From assembly GCF_006912135.1 (NCBI RefSeq), contig NZ_VIRS01000002.1:310001-374000 (forward strand): a DNA stretch of 64,000 nucleotides, read 5' to 3'. The DNA is from Cryptosporangium phraense. Lineage in GTDB: Bacteria > Actinomycetota > Actinomycetes > Mycobacteriales > Cryptosporangiaceae. The notes beneath the pieces are model-generated. The model was not told the DNA's origin and did no database searches. It saw only the letters and a list, made by a program, of their open reading frames with translations. Positions 8,338 through 17,070 of the stretch are shown piece by piece (the stretch's first letter is position 1; every line of letters begins with the position of its first letter). The position numbers were made by a program, and so were the translations under genes.

Positions 8338-9792
8338 TCAGGAGCCATACAGGGTCTGACCTTCGGCGACGTCCTTGGCCAACCGGCGGTTGAGGTGCAG
8401 GCCCTCCATCGCGAACTCGATCGCGGCGGCGGCCTGACCGGGGGACTCGGCGCCGTCCGGCACCCCGAGCCGCTCCAGGATCTGGGCCAGGCCGGGGACG
8501 GTCCCCAGCTGGTGCAGCAGGTCGGCCGCGGCGACGTTCTCGCCAGCCATCACCGTGCTGCCGCCCTCGAACTTGGCCTGCAGACCGGAGAGGTCCACGC
8601 CCGCCAGGTACCGGCGGAACGTGCGGGCCACGGCCCGGCGGAGCAGGTGGTCGAGGACCTCGATCTCGCGGCCGTCTTCCAGGTCACCGGAGAGGTCGGC
8701 GAACTCGACCTTCCCGCGGCTGGCCGGGACCACCGACGGCAGGTCGCACACCCGGGCCACCGGCGTCTCGCCGGTCTTCGCGGCCCGTCGCACGGCCGAG
8801 GCGGCCACGGTCTCGAGCGCTGCGATCGCGAACCGGGCCGAGACGCCCGACCGCTGATCGACCTGCGGGGCCTCACGGACCTCGCGGGTGAATCGGCCGA
8901 CGATCTCACGCAGGTGCTCGGGCACGACCGGCTCGCCCAGGGGCTCGTCCGGCCAGCTGACCAGCGCTTCCTGCTCGATGACGGCCAGTTCGCCGGCCAG
9001 GTCGAGCGGGTAGTGGGTGCGGATCTCCGCGCCGAAGCGGTCCTTCAGCGGGGTGATGATGCGACCGCGGTTGGTGTAGTCCTCCGGGTTGGCGCTGGCC
9101 ACCACGAGGAGGTCGAGTGGCAGCCGTAGCGTGTAGCCGCGGACCTGGATGTCGCGCTCCTCGAGCACGTTGAGCAGCGCGACCTGGATGCGTTCGGCCA
9201 GGTCGGGGAGCTCGTTCACCGCGATGATGCCGCGGTTGGTGCGGGGGATGAGTCCGTAGTGGATGGTCTCCGGATCGCCGAGCGTCCGGCCCTCGGCGAC
9301 CTTGATCGGGTCGACGTCGCCGATCAGGTCGCCGACGGAGGTGTCGGGGGTGGCGAGCTTCTCGCCGAACCGGAACGAGCGGTGCAACCACTCGACCGGG
9401 GTCGCGTCGCCCAGCTCGGCGACGAGGTTCTGTCCGTACACGCTGATCGGCGCGAACGGGTGGTCGTTGAGTTCGGACCCGGCGATCACCGGAGTCCATT
9501 CGTCGAGCAGCGAGACCAGCGCCCGGATCAGGCGCGTCTTGCCCTGGCCGCGCTCGCCGAGCAGCACCAGGTCGTGGCCGGCCAGCAGCGCACGCTCGAG
9601 TTCGGGAAGGACCGTTTCGTCGAATCCGAGGATTCCGGGAACAGAAGGTTCGCCGGCGCGCAGGCGGGCCAGCAGGTTGTGCCGGATCTCGGCCTTCACG
9701 CCGCGGTACGGGGTCCCGGCGTCCCGAAGGGCGCCGAGAGTGGTGGGTTCGGGCCGGGCTTCCGCCTCGGCCGCCGAGGCATCACGCGTCAC
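8338..9792 (-). CDS. MoxR / Mg-chelatase ChlI-type AAA+ ATPase
   Basis: The product has 484 residues. Walker A is GERGQGKT at about 79-86. The Walker B region (GIIAVNELPDL, about 205-215) has Asn in place of the usual Asp, as in some ChlI relatives. A conserved pore segment EERDIQVRGYTLRLPLDLLVVASANPEDYTNRG fits helicase-like Mg-chelatase I subunits. It is read in front of the VWA partner and very likely forms a hexamer that works on it. GTG start. Confidence 0.88.
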   Translation of the reverse strand: MTRDASAAEAEARPEPTTLGALRDAGTPYRGVKAEIRHNLLARLRAGEPSVPGILGFDETVLPELERALLAGHDLVLLGERGQGKTRLIRALVSLLDEWTPVIAGSELNDHPFAPISVYGQNLVAELGDATPVEWLHRSFRFGEKLATPDTSVGDLIGDVDPIKVAEGRTLGDPETIHYGLIPRTNRGIIAVNELPDLAERIQVALLNVLEERDIQVRGYTLRLPLDLLVVASANPEDYTNRGRIITPLKDRFGAEIRTHYPLDLAGELAVIEQEALVSWPDEPLGEPVVPEHLREIVGRFTREVREAPQVDQRSGVSARFAIAALETVAASAVRRAAKTGETPVARVCDLPSVVPASRGKVEFADLSGDLEDGREIEVLDHLLRRAVARTFRRYLAGVDLSGLQAKFEGGSTVMAGENVAAADLLHQLGTVPGLAQILERLGVPDGAESPGQAAAAIEFAMEGLHLNRRLAKDVAEGQTLYGS

Positions 9793-9832
9793 AGTCCGAC
9801 GCTACGTCGGAATCCGTTGGGTGGCGAGACGA

Positions 9833-10747
9833 TCAGGCCGACGAGACCGAGCGAACCAATTGCACCGTCGCGCCACCATTGTTGTGGATCGTCACCCGCT
9901 CGCAGATCTGCCGGGCGAGCCACAGGCCCCGTCCCCGCTCCTGGGCCGTGCCCGGCGGGCGGTACCCGGCGATCAACGGGTCGACGATCGGCAGCGCGCT
10001 GCGGACCTCGCAGAACAGCAGGTCGCCATCGGCCCAGAAGCGCCCGACGCCCCGCCCGCCCCCGTGCTCGACCGCGTTGCTGGCGATCTCGTAGATCGCG
10101 ATCAGGAACTCGTGCGCCTCGTCCTCGACCATGCCCGCGTCGAGCGCCCAGGCCAGCGCGGTCTTGCGCACGGCCGGGATCTCGGCCGCGCCGAACTCGA
10201 TCGTCGCCGCCCAGGCCGGCACCGGCAGGCGGTCGGGGTGCGGGTTCGCGGCCAGGAAGTCGCCGGTGGTCATGTACGCGGTGGAGTCCTGCAGACCGGC
10301 CGCGTTCCGCGTCGAGGGGTGCGTGTGCCGGGCCGCGGCCAGGACGTCGGCCGGGACCGTGCGCGTGTCGTAGGCGCAGCACAGATCCACCGACAGCGCG
10401 GCCAGCGCCGAGTTGAGCACGGACTCGTAGCGTTCCCAGTCGCCCGTGACGGCCGCGTTCTCCCAGCGCAGCTCCACCAGCGCCCGGAGCCGGTGACCGC
10501 CCCGGGCGGCGCGCTCGGCCCGGCGGGCGTAGGCGCCGATCGTCCAGGCCGGGATGCGGTGCCAGCTCTGCTCGTCGACGACCTCGACGCGCTCGGCCAG
10601 CGGGCCCAGCGCGGTGAGGATGCCGGGCGCCTGTGCGGTCGCCAACACGACCGAGTCACCGGCGACGAGACCCTGGCGGACGTAGTCCGTCGCGCAGGTC
10701 AGGAACTCGTCCGGGGAGGAGTAGACGAGAGCGGAGTGGCCGAGCAT
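9833..10747 (-). CDS. MEDS-domain / HATPase anti-sigma-type regulator
   Basis: The product has 304 residues from the ATG at 10747. Residues 1 to about 165 form a MEDS (DcmR-like sensory) domain: LVYSSPDEFLTCATDYVRQGL, then a WHRIPAW segment. Residues from about 180 form an HATPase_c domain with an N-box (YEIASNAVEHGG) and a glycine box (GRGLWLARQICE). There is no phospho-acceptor His. The family acts in partner switching, as a Ser kinase of anti-sigma antagonists, in response to a sensed signal. No partner STAS or sigma gene is adjacent, so the target is unknown. It is divergent from ilvA. Confidence 0.82.
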   Translation of the reverse strand: MLGHSALVYSSPDEFLTCATDYVRQGLVAGDSVVLATAQAPGILTALGPLAERVEVVDEQSWHRIPAWTIGAYARRAERAARGGHRLRALVELRWENAAVTGDWERYESVLNSALAALSVDLCCAYDTRTVPADVLAAARHTHPSTRNAAGLQDSTAYMTTGDFLAANPHPDRLPVPAWAATIEFGAAEIPAVRKTALAWALDAGMVEDEAHEFLIAIYEIASNAVEHGGGRGVGRFWADGDLLFCEVRSALPIVDPLIAGYRPPGTAQERGRGLWLARQICERVTIHNNGGATVQLVRSVSSA

Positions 10748-10996
10748 CGGACCTGCGCCAGGGTGGGGACCGCCGTCGATCTGGGTCGCAGTCAAGGCCG
10801 GCCCGAGGGGGTCATGGGCACGTGAACCGGCGGAACGGCTTCTCCCGCTGACCGCACAGTCTTCTCCCGCCCGTCGTTTCCCAGATGCACCGGCACTACC
10901 CGCGTACCGAATTCTCAACCACACCTGGCGCGGGCCAGGGTAACCACCGTTCGCCCGCGATCGCAGCACGGGTGTCGTTGCTGGCACGATCAGGGC

Positions 10997-12199
10997 ATGC
11001 CGCTGGTATCGCTCGAGGACGTGTTGTCGGCGCAGAAAGTCCTGGCCGGAGTGGTGCGGAAGACGCCGCTCGAGGAGTGCCGGCCGCTCTCCGGGCTGGT
11101 CGGTGGCCCGGCGTTCCTGAAGTGCGAGAACCTGCAGTACGCGGGCTCGTTCAAGCCCCGCGGGGCCTACCTGCGCCTGGTGCGGCTCACCCCGGCCGAG
11201 CGGGCCAACGGGGTCGTCGCCGCGAGCGCGGGCAACCACGCGCAGGGCGTCGCGCTCGCCGCCCGTCTGGTCGGGACCCACGCCACCGTGTTCATGCCGG
11301 TCGGGGCGTCGCTGCCCAAGGTGGCAGCCACCCGGGGCTACGGGGCCACGGTCGAGCTGGTCGGCAACGACCTGAGCGAGGCGATGGCCGCCGCGGTCGC
11401 GTTCTCGGAGGCGCGCAACGCCGTCTACATCCACCCGTTCGATCACCCCGACGTCGTTGCCGGGCAGGGCACGGTCGGGCTGGAGATCCTGGAGCAGTGC
11501 CCGGACGTCGGCACGGTGGTCGTCGCGGCCGGTGGCGGTGGGCTGGTGGCCGGGGTCGCGACCGTGCTCGCCGCCGAGCGTCCGTCGGCCCGGCTGGTCG
11601 CGGTGCAGGCCGCCGGGGCGGCGGCGGTGCCGCTCTCGCTGGCCGCCGGCCACCCGGTCTCGCTGGCCGACCTGCGGACGATGGCCGACGGCATCGCGGT
11701 CGGCCGCCCCGGCGACCTCCCGCTCGCGCACATCCAGGCCCAGGTCGACGAGGTGCGGACGGTCAGCGAGGAGCAGATCTCGCGGGCCCTGCTCTTCTGC
11801 CTGGAGCGGGCGAAGATGGTCGTCGAACCGGCCGGAGCCGCCGCGCTGGCCGCGGTGCTGGCCGACCCGACGGCGTTCGAACCCCCGGTGGTGGTCGTGC
11901 TCTCCGGCGGCAACATCGACCCGTTGCTGCTGCTCCGGGTGATCGAGCACGGCATGGCGTCGGCCGGGCGCTACCTCGACCTCACCGTCCGGTTCGAGGA
12001 CCGCCCGGGCATGCTCGCCGGTCTGCTCGGCGTGCTGGCCCGGGAGCGGGCCAACGTCCTCGACATCGCCCATGTGCGCCACGACGCGGCGCTGCGGATG
12101 GGGGACGTCGAGGTGTCGCTGACCGTCGAGACCGACGGCCCGGACCATTCGCATCGCGCGAAGAGCGCGCTCCGGGCCGCCGGTTACTCGGTCGAGTGA
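10997..12199 (+). CDS. ilvA: Threonine ammonia-lyase (threonine dehydratase)
   Basis: The product has 400 residues. It is a PLP enzyme that converts threonine to 2-oxobutanoate and ammonia, the first step to isoleucine. The PLP lysine is K53 in SFKPRG. SAGNHAQGVA binds the substrate carboxylate and GGGGLVAG (about 178-185) is the phosphate-binding loop. A C-terminal ACT-like segment (about 325-400: YLDLTVRFEDRPGMLAGLLGVLA) suggests allosteric control. Length matches the short single-ACT class. It is convergent with greA, four bases apart. Confidence 0.92.
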   Translation: MPLVSLEDVLSAQKVLAGVVRKTPLEECRPLSGLVGGPAFLKCENLQYAGSFKPRGAYLRLVRLTPAERANGVVAASAGNHAQGVALAARLVGTHATVFMPVGASLPKVAATRGYGATVELVGNDLSEAMAAAVAFSEARNAVYIHPFDHPDVVAGQGTVGLEILEQCPDVGTVVVAAGGGGLVAGVATVLAAERPSARLVAVQAAGAAAVPLSLAAGHPVSLADLRTMADGIAVGRPGDLPLAHIQAQVDEVRTVSEEQISRALLFCLERAKMVVEPAGAAALAAVLADPTAFEPPVVVVLSGGNIDPLLLLRVIEHGMASAGRYLDLTVRFEDRPGMLAGLLGVLARERANVLDIAHVRHDAALRMGDVEVSLTVETDGPDHSHRAKSALRAAGYSVE

Positions 12200-12202
12200 G
12201 GC

Positions 12203-12703
12203 TCAGCCCGCGAACGGCTCGAGGTTCGCGATCGTGACGTTGACCGTGCGGCCGTTCGGCGCCTCGTACGACACCTTGTCGCCGGGCTTGTGGTCGAGGA
12301 TCGCGGCCCCGAGCGCGGACTCGGGGGAGTACACGGTGAGGTCGGTCGTCGACTTGATCTCGCGGGAGCCGAGCAGGAACGTCTCGGCGTCGTCCGGGTC
12401 GTCGTCGAAGTGCACGGTGATCACCGTGCCGGGCGCGACGACGGTCGCCGTGGTGGGCGCCTCGCCGACACGCGCACTGCGGAGCAGGTCTTCGAGCTGC
12501 CGGATCCGGCCCTCCTGCTTGCCCTGCTCCTCCTTGGCGGCGTGGTAGCCGCCGTTCTCGCGCAGGTCGCCCTCTTCGCGCCGCGCGTTGATCTCCGCCG
12601 CGATCACCGGGCGGTTGTCTTTGAGCTCCTCGAGCTCGGCCTTCAGCCGGTCGAACGCCTCCTGGGTGAGCCAGGTCGCGCGCGCCTCATCGGTCGTAGA
12701 CAC
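12203..12703 (-). CDS. greA: Transcription elongation factor GreA
   Basis: The product has 166 residues. An N-terminal coiled coil (about 10-75) carries the tip sequence [18 protein letters not shown], whose acidic residues enter the RNA polymerase secondary channel and stimulate cleavage of backtracked RNA. A C-terminal FKBP-like domain follows ([28 protein letters not shown]). The family's tip is usually GDL(S/R)ENxEYHAAKE; here the position before Tyr is Gly. The ATG is followed by the actinobacterial N-terminal extension [19 protein letters not shown]. Confidence 0.95.
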   Translation of the reverse strand: MSTTDEARATWLTQEAFDRLKAELEELKDNRPVIAAEINARREEGDLRENGGYHAAKEEQGKQEGRIRQLEDLLRSARVGEAPTTATVVAPGTVITVHFDDDPDDAETFLLGSREIKSTTDLTVYSPESALGAAILDHKPGDKVSYEAPNGRTVNVTIANLEPFAG

Positions 12704-13061
12704 GGGTGCTCCTCGGGGGTCAATGGATAGGTGGGGGGATGAAACAGAAACTCACAGGATAGCCCGGCACGGGTTCTGCGGGCCTGGCTCGGGAAAGCCC
12801 AGTGCAGTCGGGTGGTTACGCAGCCGAACTAGTCGACCGGTAGACAGACCGCGCTCATCGCCGCCAGGAACAACGACATTTTCAGTCGCTGCCTGGCGTG
12901 ATCGCCGGTCTTCTTTCTCACCACTCTCCGACTGCTCCTCACGTACGGGTTCGTTCAGGATGACATCCCGCTGCCACTCGATTCAACGACTGGCGCGTCG
13001 GGAAGTGCCCGCCGGATGTCCCTGGTACCCGATTCCCCGCCCCTGAACCGGGCGTAACCGC
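12704..13061. other. 358-base intergenic region upstream of greA with a possible 31-codon ORF
   Basis: The region is clearly less GC-rich than its neighbours. It must hold the greA promoter. On the minus strand a frame from GTG at 12924 to TAG at 12829 would encode a 31-residue basic-then-hydrophobic peptide (KKTGDHARQRLKMSLFLAAMS...). A GGAGA lies directly before it and a further AGGAG upstream. No other feature was found. Confidence 0.5.
12829..12924 (-). CDS. Possible 31-residue small membrane or secreted peptide
   Basis: The GTG-started frame has two adjacent GTG codons. It gives a peptide with a basic N-terminal half (KKTGDHARQRLK) and a hydrophobic second half (MSLFLAAMSAVCLPVD), like a signal anchor. 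GGAG lies immediately upstream, although the spacing to the first GTG is very short and the second GTG is only slightly better placed. The sequence is not as GC-biased at third positions as the major genes. It may be a chance frame; only conservation would decide. Confidence 0.3.
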   Translation of the reverse strand: MVRKKTGDHARQRLKMSLFLAAMSAVCLPVD

Positions 13062-14129
13062 TCAAGAACACCCTGTTGCACTCGGGCTGGGCTCCTGCTC
13101 CGGCTCGTCGGTGCCGGTCTCGTCCGGCTCTTCCGGCTCGGCGGTCGGATCGGCCTGGGTGGTGGCCGACGCGACGCCGCCGGCGTCGTCGGCCAGCAGG
13201 TTGGTGGCCGCGCAGGGCGTGGGCGGGCGGGGGGCCTGGCCGGCCGGCCGGGTGGGCCGGGTCGGTCGCGTCGGACGGGTCGGCCGCCCGGGGCGCGGGT
13301 TGTTGTCGACGTTGCCCGGGCCGATTTCGTCGGGGTCTTCGTCGTCGTTCGTGTCGGGCGCGCCGGCGGCCGGCGGCCGGACGACGCCGGGCGTGCGGGT
13401 CGGGGCGGCGGGCGCGCCCGCGGTGGGCGTGGCGGCCGGGCGCTCGACGTCGGTGCGGCGCCCCGGGCCGGGGGTCGTCGGCGGATCGTCGACCGGCTGG
13501 CCGTCCGGGCCGATCGTGGCGCTCGGCGACACCGCCGAGAGCGGCGGCACGCTGCGGTCGGACGTGCTGTCCGGCTGCGCGTGCAGCATGGCCAGCGTGA
13601 CGCCGAGGACGCCGACCGCGAGCGTCATCCCGGCGGTGGAGAGCCCGAGCCGGGTGGGGGAGGCGGCCGGCTCCGGCGGTCGGTGCCGGCCGGTGTAGCC
13701 GCGCCGGGCGATCGTCGAGCGTTCACCGCGTCGGAGGGCCGGCAGGTTGTCGGATCGGGGGACCAGTGCGAGCGGGCGGTCCCGGTGGTCGACGGTCTCG
13801 GTCGAGTCCCGGATCGCCGGCAGGTCGACGGTCGTGGCGTCGTCGTCGCGGACGACCGGCAGCGAGTCGGTCGTGCTGTCGAGCGGGCCCTTCTCGATCG
13901 CCCGCAGTTCCGGCGACCAGGACGGCAGCGGGAGGCGTCCGGACCACACCGCGGTCGGCGGGTCGACCTCGACCGGAGGGAATTCCTCGGTGACCGCGTC
14001 GTCGGGATCCTGCTCGGCGGCGCGGGCCCGGGCCCAGTAGAGCGGGTCGGTCTGCGCGACCGAATGACGCGAGCGGCGCGCCGAACCGCCCCCGCGACGG
14101 GGGGTGGAGGGGTCGTGCCGAGCGGCCAT
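13062..14129 (-). CDS. Membrane-anchored proline/threonine-rich protein
   Basis: The product has 355 residues. The cytoplasmic N-terminal half (1 to about 165) is charged and disordered, with ARGSxRR-type basic patches. One transmembrane helix follows (about 170-190: TLAVGVLGVTLAMLHA), then an extracytoplasmic tail rich in Pro, Thr, Asp and Glu. The tail contains a short tandem repeat of the triplet RPT (about four units near residue 290) and two cysteines near the end. No enzymatic motif was found. It may be a wall-spanning or stalk protein, an inference from composition only. Confidence 0.65.
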   Translation of the reverse strand: MAARHDPSTPRRGGGSARRSRHSVAQTDPLYWARARAAEQDPDDAVTEEFPPVEVDPPTAVWSGRLPLPSWSPELRAIEKGPLDSTTDSLPVVRDDDATTVDLPAIRDSTETVDHRDRPLALVPRSDNLPALRRGERSTIARRGYTGRHRPPEPAASPTRLGLSTAGMTLAVGVLGVTLAMLHAQPDSTSDRSVPPLSAVSPSATIGPDGQPVDDPPTTPGPGRRTDVERPAATPTAGAPAAPTRTPGVVRPPAAGAPDTNDDEDPDEIGPGNVDNNPRPGRPTRPTRPTRPTRPAGQAPRPPTPCAATNLLADDAGGVASATTQADPTAEPEEPDETGTDEPEQEPSPSATGCS

Positions 14130-14335
14130 GGGGGAGCGACTCCTGGCGGTGTCAACGCGCGGAACCCGGTGTTCCGCCCTCGCCAGGTAACCCCGGGAAA
14201 TCAGCCGCGGCGAGGCTCCTGTCCGGATGCGACCCCGCTATCCGACCTCATGCTCCGACGTTCGGAGGAAGGGATCGCCCTCCGGGCACACTGCTCCCCT
14301 CCCTCACGGAGTCACGGCCGGACGGTCCGATCGGT

Positions 14336-14737
14336 TCACCCGGCCGCGGAACAGCCCGCGGATTCGCCGCTCACCGCGCGCTGGGTCGTGGTGACGGTCA
14401 CCGTGCGGGTGATGACCGACTCGCCGGACGGGATCGTCACCTCGGCCCGCCCGACCTCGGTGCCGTCGGCCGCCCGGGACCGGACCTCGCACTTGAGCGG
14501 CGTCTCGCGCCGGCCGGAGACCTCGAGCTCGATCCGGACCTCCCGGTCGGACGCGACCGAGTACCGCAGCACCCGGGCGTCGACGCCGTCATCGCCGTAG
14601 GTCGAGTAGAGCCTCCCGGCGATGCCCAGGCCCACCACGACCACCACCGCGATCAGCGCCGGAACCAGCCAGCGCGGGTAGGCACGCACGGCTCGGCGTC
14701 GTCCGTACCGGCCGGGCGGAAATACAGGTGCGGTCAC
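14336..14737 (-). CDS. DUF4307 family membrane protein
   Basis: The product has 133 residues. A short Arg-rich cytoplasmic N-terminus and one membrane helix (about 24-43: LVPALIAVVVVVGLGIAGRL) precede an outside beta-rich domain with two cysteines (LKCEVRS and SAGCSAAG). The architecture and its position divergent from mca match actinobacterial DUF4307 proteins, whose role is unknown. The start is supported by the conserved arrangement of a Pro/Gly/Arg lead before the helix. Confidence 0.82.
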   Translation of the reverse strand: MTAPVFPPGRYGRRRAVRAYPRWLVPALIAVVVVVGLGIAGRLYSTYGDDGVDARVLRYSVASDREVRIELEVSGRRETPLKCEVRSRAADGTEVGRAEVTIPSGESVITRTVTVTTTQRAVSGESAGCSAAG

Positions 14738-14838
14738 GGGTGCTCCGGTAGTGGGGTCGGCGAGCCACTGTCATGGCGTCCCCGGCCGTCAGGGACACTT
14801 TCAGTAGTAGCAGTACCGAGGTGAGGGAGGCCCGGCGC

Positions 14839-15723
14839 GTGTCGGAGCGCTTGCGTCTAATGGCCGTGCACGCCCATCCGGACGACGAGTCCAGCAAGGG
14901 CGCCGCGACGATGGTCCGGTACGTCCGGGAAGGCGTCTCGGTGCTCGTGGCGACCTGCACGGGCGGCGAGCGGGGCTCGGTTCTCAACCCGCAGATGGAC
15001 CGGCCCGACGTCTGGGCCAACCTGAGCGACCTGCGCCGGGAGGAGATGCGTCACGCCCGCGAGATCCTCGGCGTCGACCAGGCCTGGCTGGGGTTCGTCG
15101 ACTCGGGGCTGCCCGAGGGCGACCCGCTGCCGCCGCTGCCCGAGGGGTGCTTCGCGCTGCAACCGCTCGAGGTGGCCGCGGCGCCGCTGGTGAAGCTGGT
15201 CCGGGAGTTCCGTCCGCACGTGATCCTCACGTACGACGAGAAGGGCGGCTACCCGCATCCCGACCACATCATGTGCCACAACGTCTCGGTCGAGGCGTAC
15301 GAGGCCGCCGGTGACCCCGAGCGCTACGTCGAGCTGGGCGAGCCCTGGCAGCCGCTGAAGCTCTACTACCACATGAGTTTCTCGAAGGCCCGGGTCCTCG
15401 CGCTGGACGCGGCGATGAAAGAGGCTGGGCTGGAGTCGCCGTATCAGGAGTGGCTGGACAACTGGCCGGACGACCGTCCGGATCCGGGTGACCGGATCAC
15501 CACGCGGGTCGCGTGCGGCGAGTATTTCGGTCTGCGGGACGATGCGCTGCGGGCGCACGCCACCCAGGTGGATCCCAACGGACGCTGGTTCGGCGTTCCG
15601 CTGGAGATCCAGGAGAAGGTCTGGCCGACCGAGGATTACGAGCTGGCCCGGTCCGCGGTGGCGAGCGATCTTCCGGAGGATGATTTGTTCGCAGGCGTAC
15701 AGGAGGCGGTGAAGACCCCATGA
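14839..15723 (+). CDS. mca: Mycothiol S-conjugate amidase
   Basis: The product has 294 residues from the GTG at 14839; a longer upstream frame lacks conserved residues. The zinc-binding AHPDDE motif is at residues 12-17 (H13, D16) and the second metal ligand lies in GGYPHPDHIMCHN (about 136-148). Mca cleaves mycothiol conjugates of electrophiles and antibiotics into a mercapturate, which is exported, and GlcN-Ins, which is recycled. It indicates a mycothiol-making actinomycete. The stop overlaps the start of the next gene by ATGA. Confidence 0.93.
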   Translation: MSERLRLMAVHAHPDDESSKGAATMVRYVREGVSVLVATCTGGERGSVLNPQMDRPDVWANLSDLRREEMRHAREILGVDQAWLGFVDSGLPEGDPLPPLPEGCFALQPLEVAAAPLVKLVREFRPHVILTYDEKGGYPHPDHIMCHNVSVEAYEAAGDPERYVELGEPWQPLKLYYHMSFSKARVLALDAAMKEAGLESPYQEWLDNWPDDRPDPGDRITTRVACGEYFGLRDDALRAHATQVDPNGRWFGVPLEIQEKVWPTEDYELARSAVASDLPEDDLFAGVQEAVKTP

Positions 15724-16016
15724 CGGTCATCGAAGCGGTGAACAACTTCGGCGACACCCGAGAGGGCGCGTCGGCGGGTCCGCTCGCGCTCGCGGTCATC
15801 GCGGTGCTGGCGATCGTGACCGTGTTGCTCTGGCGCAACATGACCGCCCGCATCAAGCGCCTCCCGGCCGAGTTCCCGGCCCAGCCGGCGGAGCACGGCC
15901 ACCGATCGGCCGAGGCCGGGGCCACGACGGCCGAGTCGGTCGCGACCGCGAAGCCCGGGGCTACCGACGACGGCCCGGTGAAGTCCGCCGACGACGCCGG
16001 CCAGAACGACCGCTGA
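15720..16016 (+). CDS. Small membrane protein co-encoded with mca
   Basis: The product has 98 residues. A short N-terminus is followed by one membrane helix (about 20-40: GPLALAVIAVLAIVTVLLW) and a charged, alanine-rich cytoplasmic tail. It overlaps mca by four bases (ATGA), so it is translationally coupled. Proteins of this shape commonly follow mca in actinobacteria, but I know no function for them. Two strong hairpins end the transcription unit. Confidence 0.75.
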   Translation: MTVIEAVNNFGDTREGASAGPLALAVIAVLAIVTVLLWRNMTARIKRLPAEFPAQPAEHGHRSAEAGATTAESVATAKPGATDDGPVKSADDAGQNDR

Positions 16017-16022
16017 ACCGAC

Positions 16023-16077
16023 GGCCGGGTCCAGACCCGGCCGGGGAGCCGTCCACCGAAAGGTGGGCGGCTCTTTT
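16023..16077 (+). terminator. Tandem hairpin terminator of the mca operon
   Basis: The first hairpin is a perfect 8-base stem (16023-16030 with 16035-16042). The second is a 10-base stem with one G-U pair and a GAAA tetraloop (16048-16057 with 16062-16071), followed by TCTTTT. Confidence 0.85.
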
Positions 16078-16622
16078 CGTGTCCGAGCTTTCGCGGATTC
16101 AGTAACCGCGCGTAGTGGTCGGTTCACGTGGCCATTCCTTATCTGCGGCTTACGAGAAAGGGCCCCGACTTCCCTTCTCTCGGCACGGAGAGTAACGTCG
16201 CTTCCGCGCGGATCGCTCCATTCGATTCTCGTACCAATCGTTGTTGTCGTTCTTCTACAGAAGGCGGAACGGTAACGCTTCGCATATCAATAGATCACAG
16301 GCCGTAGAGTCGACCTCTTTACCGTTCGACTCCATTCTCGACCAGCGGGCGATCGCACATTGATCGGTGACCATTGATGCGACTTCACCGTCCGCGATAG
16401 CGATACTACTGTCGGCGTTGTTCCTATCCGGAACGGCAATCCGGAAGTGATTCAACGTTCAAGCGTAGGAAACGAATCGCAGAACGCGGACCGAATTTGC
16501 GCCCGGATATTTCTACTTACGTTCTTACGCGTTCGGATGGGTGATCCGGACCGACAACGGCTATCCCTGCTGAGTGACCGAGCGTGTACGGATCGGCAGA
16601 TCCGCGACGAGAGGTGGTGACC
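16078..16622. other. GC-poorer 545-base intergenic region upstream of the heptapeptide array
   Basis: The base row at 16261-16320 is exactly half G+C, and that at 16501-16560 is 55 percent, far below the neighbouring genes. Frames in it (for example a TTG-started 66-codon frame on the minus strand, 16255-16455) have no ribosome site and no recognisable product. It must contain the promoter of the array if the array has its own, but I cannot point to convincing -35/-10 boxes. Confidence 0.6.
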
Positions 16623-16646
16623 ATGCGCGGCGCGACGTGGGGCTGA
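16623..16646 (+). CDS. Heptapeptide gene, copy 1 (MRGATWG)
   Basis: A seven-codon frame with CGC for Arg, GGC, GCG, ACG, TGG, GGC and a TGA stop. The ribosome site is GAGAGGT, seven bases before the ATG. It is the first unit of the array. Confidence 0.8.
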   Translation: MRGATWG

Positions 16647-16704
16647 AATCGACTTGAGTGAACGCTGTGAATCGCGGGACGAGAGGGGCAGGAGGTGGTT
16701 GGCG

Positions 16705-16728
16705 ATGCGTGGCGCGACTTGGGGCTGA
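16705..16728 (+). CDS. Heptapeptide gene, copy 2 (MRGATWG)
   Basis: The same peptide as copy 1, with CGT for Arg and ACT for Thr. A GGAGGT ribosome site lies eight bases upstream. It is 58 bases from the end of copy 1. Confidence 0.8.
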   Translation: MRGATWG

Positions 16729-16773
16729 GTTGACCCGATCTGTACAGAACAGCAGGCGAGCGGAGGTGTGGAC

Positions 16774-16797
16774 ATGCGTGGAGCGACGTGGGGCTGA
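16774..16797 (+). CDS. Heptapeptide gene, copy 3 (MRGATWG)
   Basis: The same peptide, with CGT for Arg and GGA for the first Gly. A GGAGGT site lies six bases before the ATG. Confidence 0.8.
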   Translation: MRGATWG

Positions 16798-16846
16798 GGC
16801 CGGCCGAGCCGGTACTGGGGTGGCGAGATCGACAGGAGGTGGCCAG

Positions 16847-16870
16847 ATGCGCGGCGCGACGTGGGGCTGA
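16847..16870 (+). CDS. Heptapeptide gene, copy 4 (MRGATWG)
   Basis: The nucleotide sequence of the coding part is identical to copy 1, but the upstream spacer is unrelated. A GGAGGT site lies six bases before the ATG. Confidence 0.8.
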   Translation: MRGATWG

Positions 16871-16921
16871 ACCGAACCGACAGTTTCCGAGTACTTCAAA
16901 TCGCCGGAGGAGGTGCCCGAG

Positions 16922-16945
16922 ATGCGTGGCGCGACGTGGGGCTGA
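16922..16945 (+). CDS. Heptapeptide gene, copy 5 (MRGATWG)
   Basis: The same peptide, with CGT for Arg. A strong GGAGGAGGT site ends seven bases before the ATG. Confidence 0.8.
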   Translation: MRGATWG

Positions 16946-17002
16946 GTGCACCGTTTGTGGCTTAGTAGCAATTCGTGACTTCTGGGAATGGAGGGATTCG
17001 GC

Positions 17003-17026
17003 ATGCGTGGCGCGACCTGGGGATGA
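17003..17026 (+). CDS. Heptapeptide gene, copy 6 (MRGATWG)
   Basis: The same peptide, with ACC for Thr and GGA for the last Gly. A GGAGGG site lies seven bases before the ATG. Confidence 0.8.
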   Translation: MRGATWG

Positions 17027-17070
17027 CATCGATGGCCCGTTGGGAATTGCAGCAGGAAGGGAGTTGCGCG

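Noticed and set aside
6595-9129. An 844-codon plus-strand frame opposite the VWA and MoxR genes
   Set aside because: Both minus-strand genes have clear motifs. The plus frame has none and is a GC-skew artefact.
16255-16455. 66-codon minus-strand ORF in the GC-poor gap
   Set aside because: It needs a TTG start with no Shine-Dalgarno site and has no G/C third-position bias or recognisable motif.
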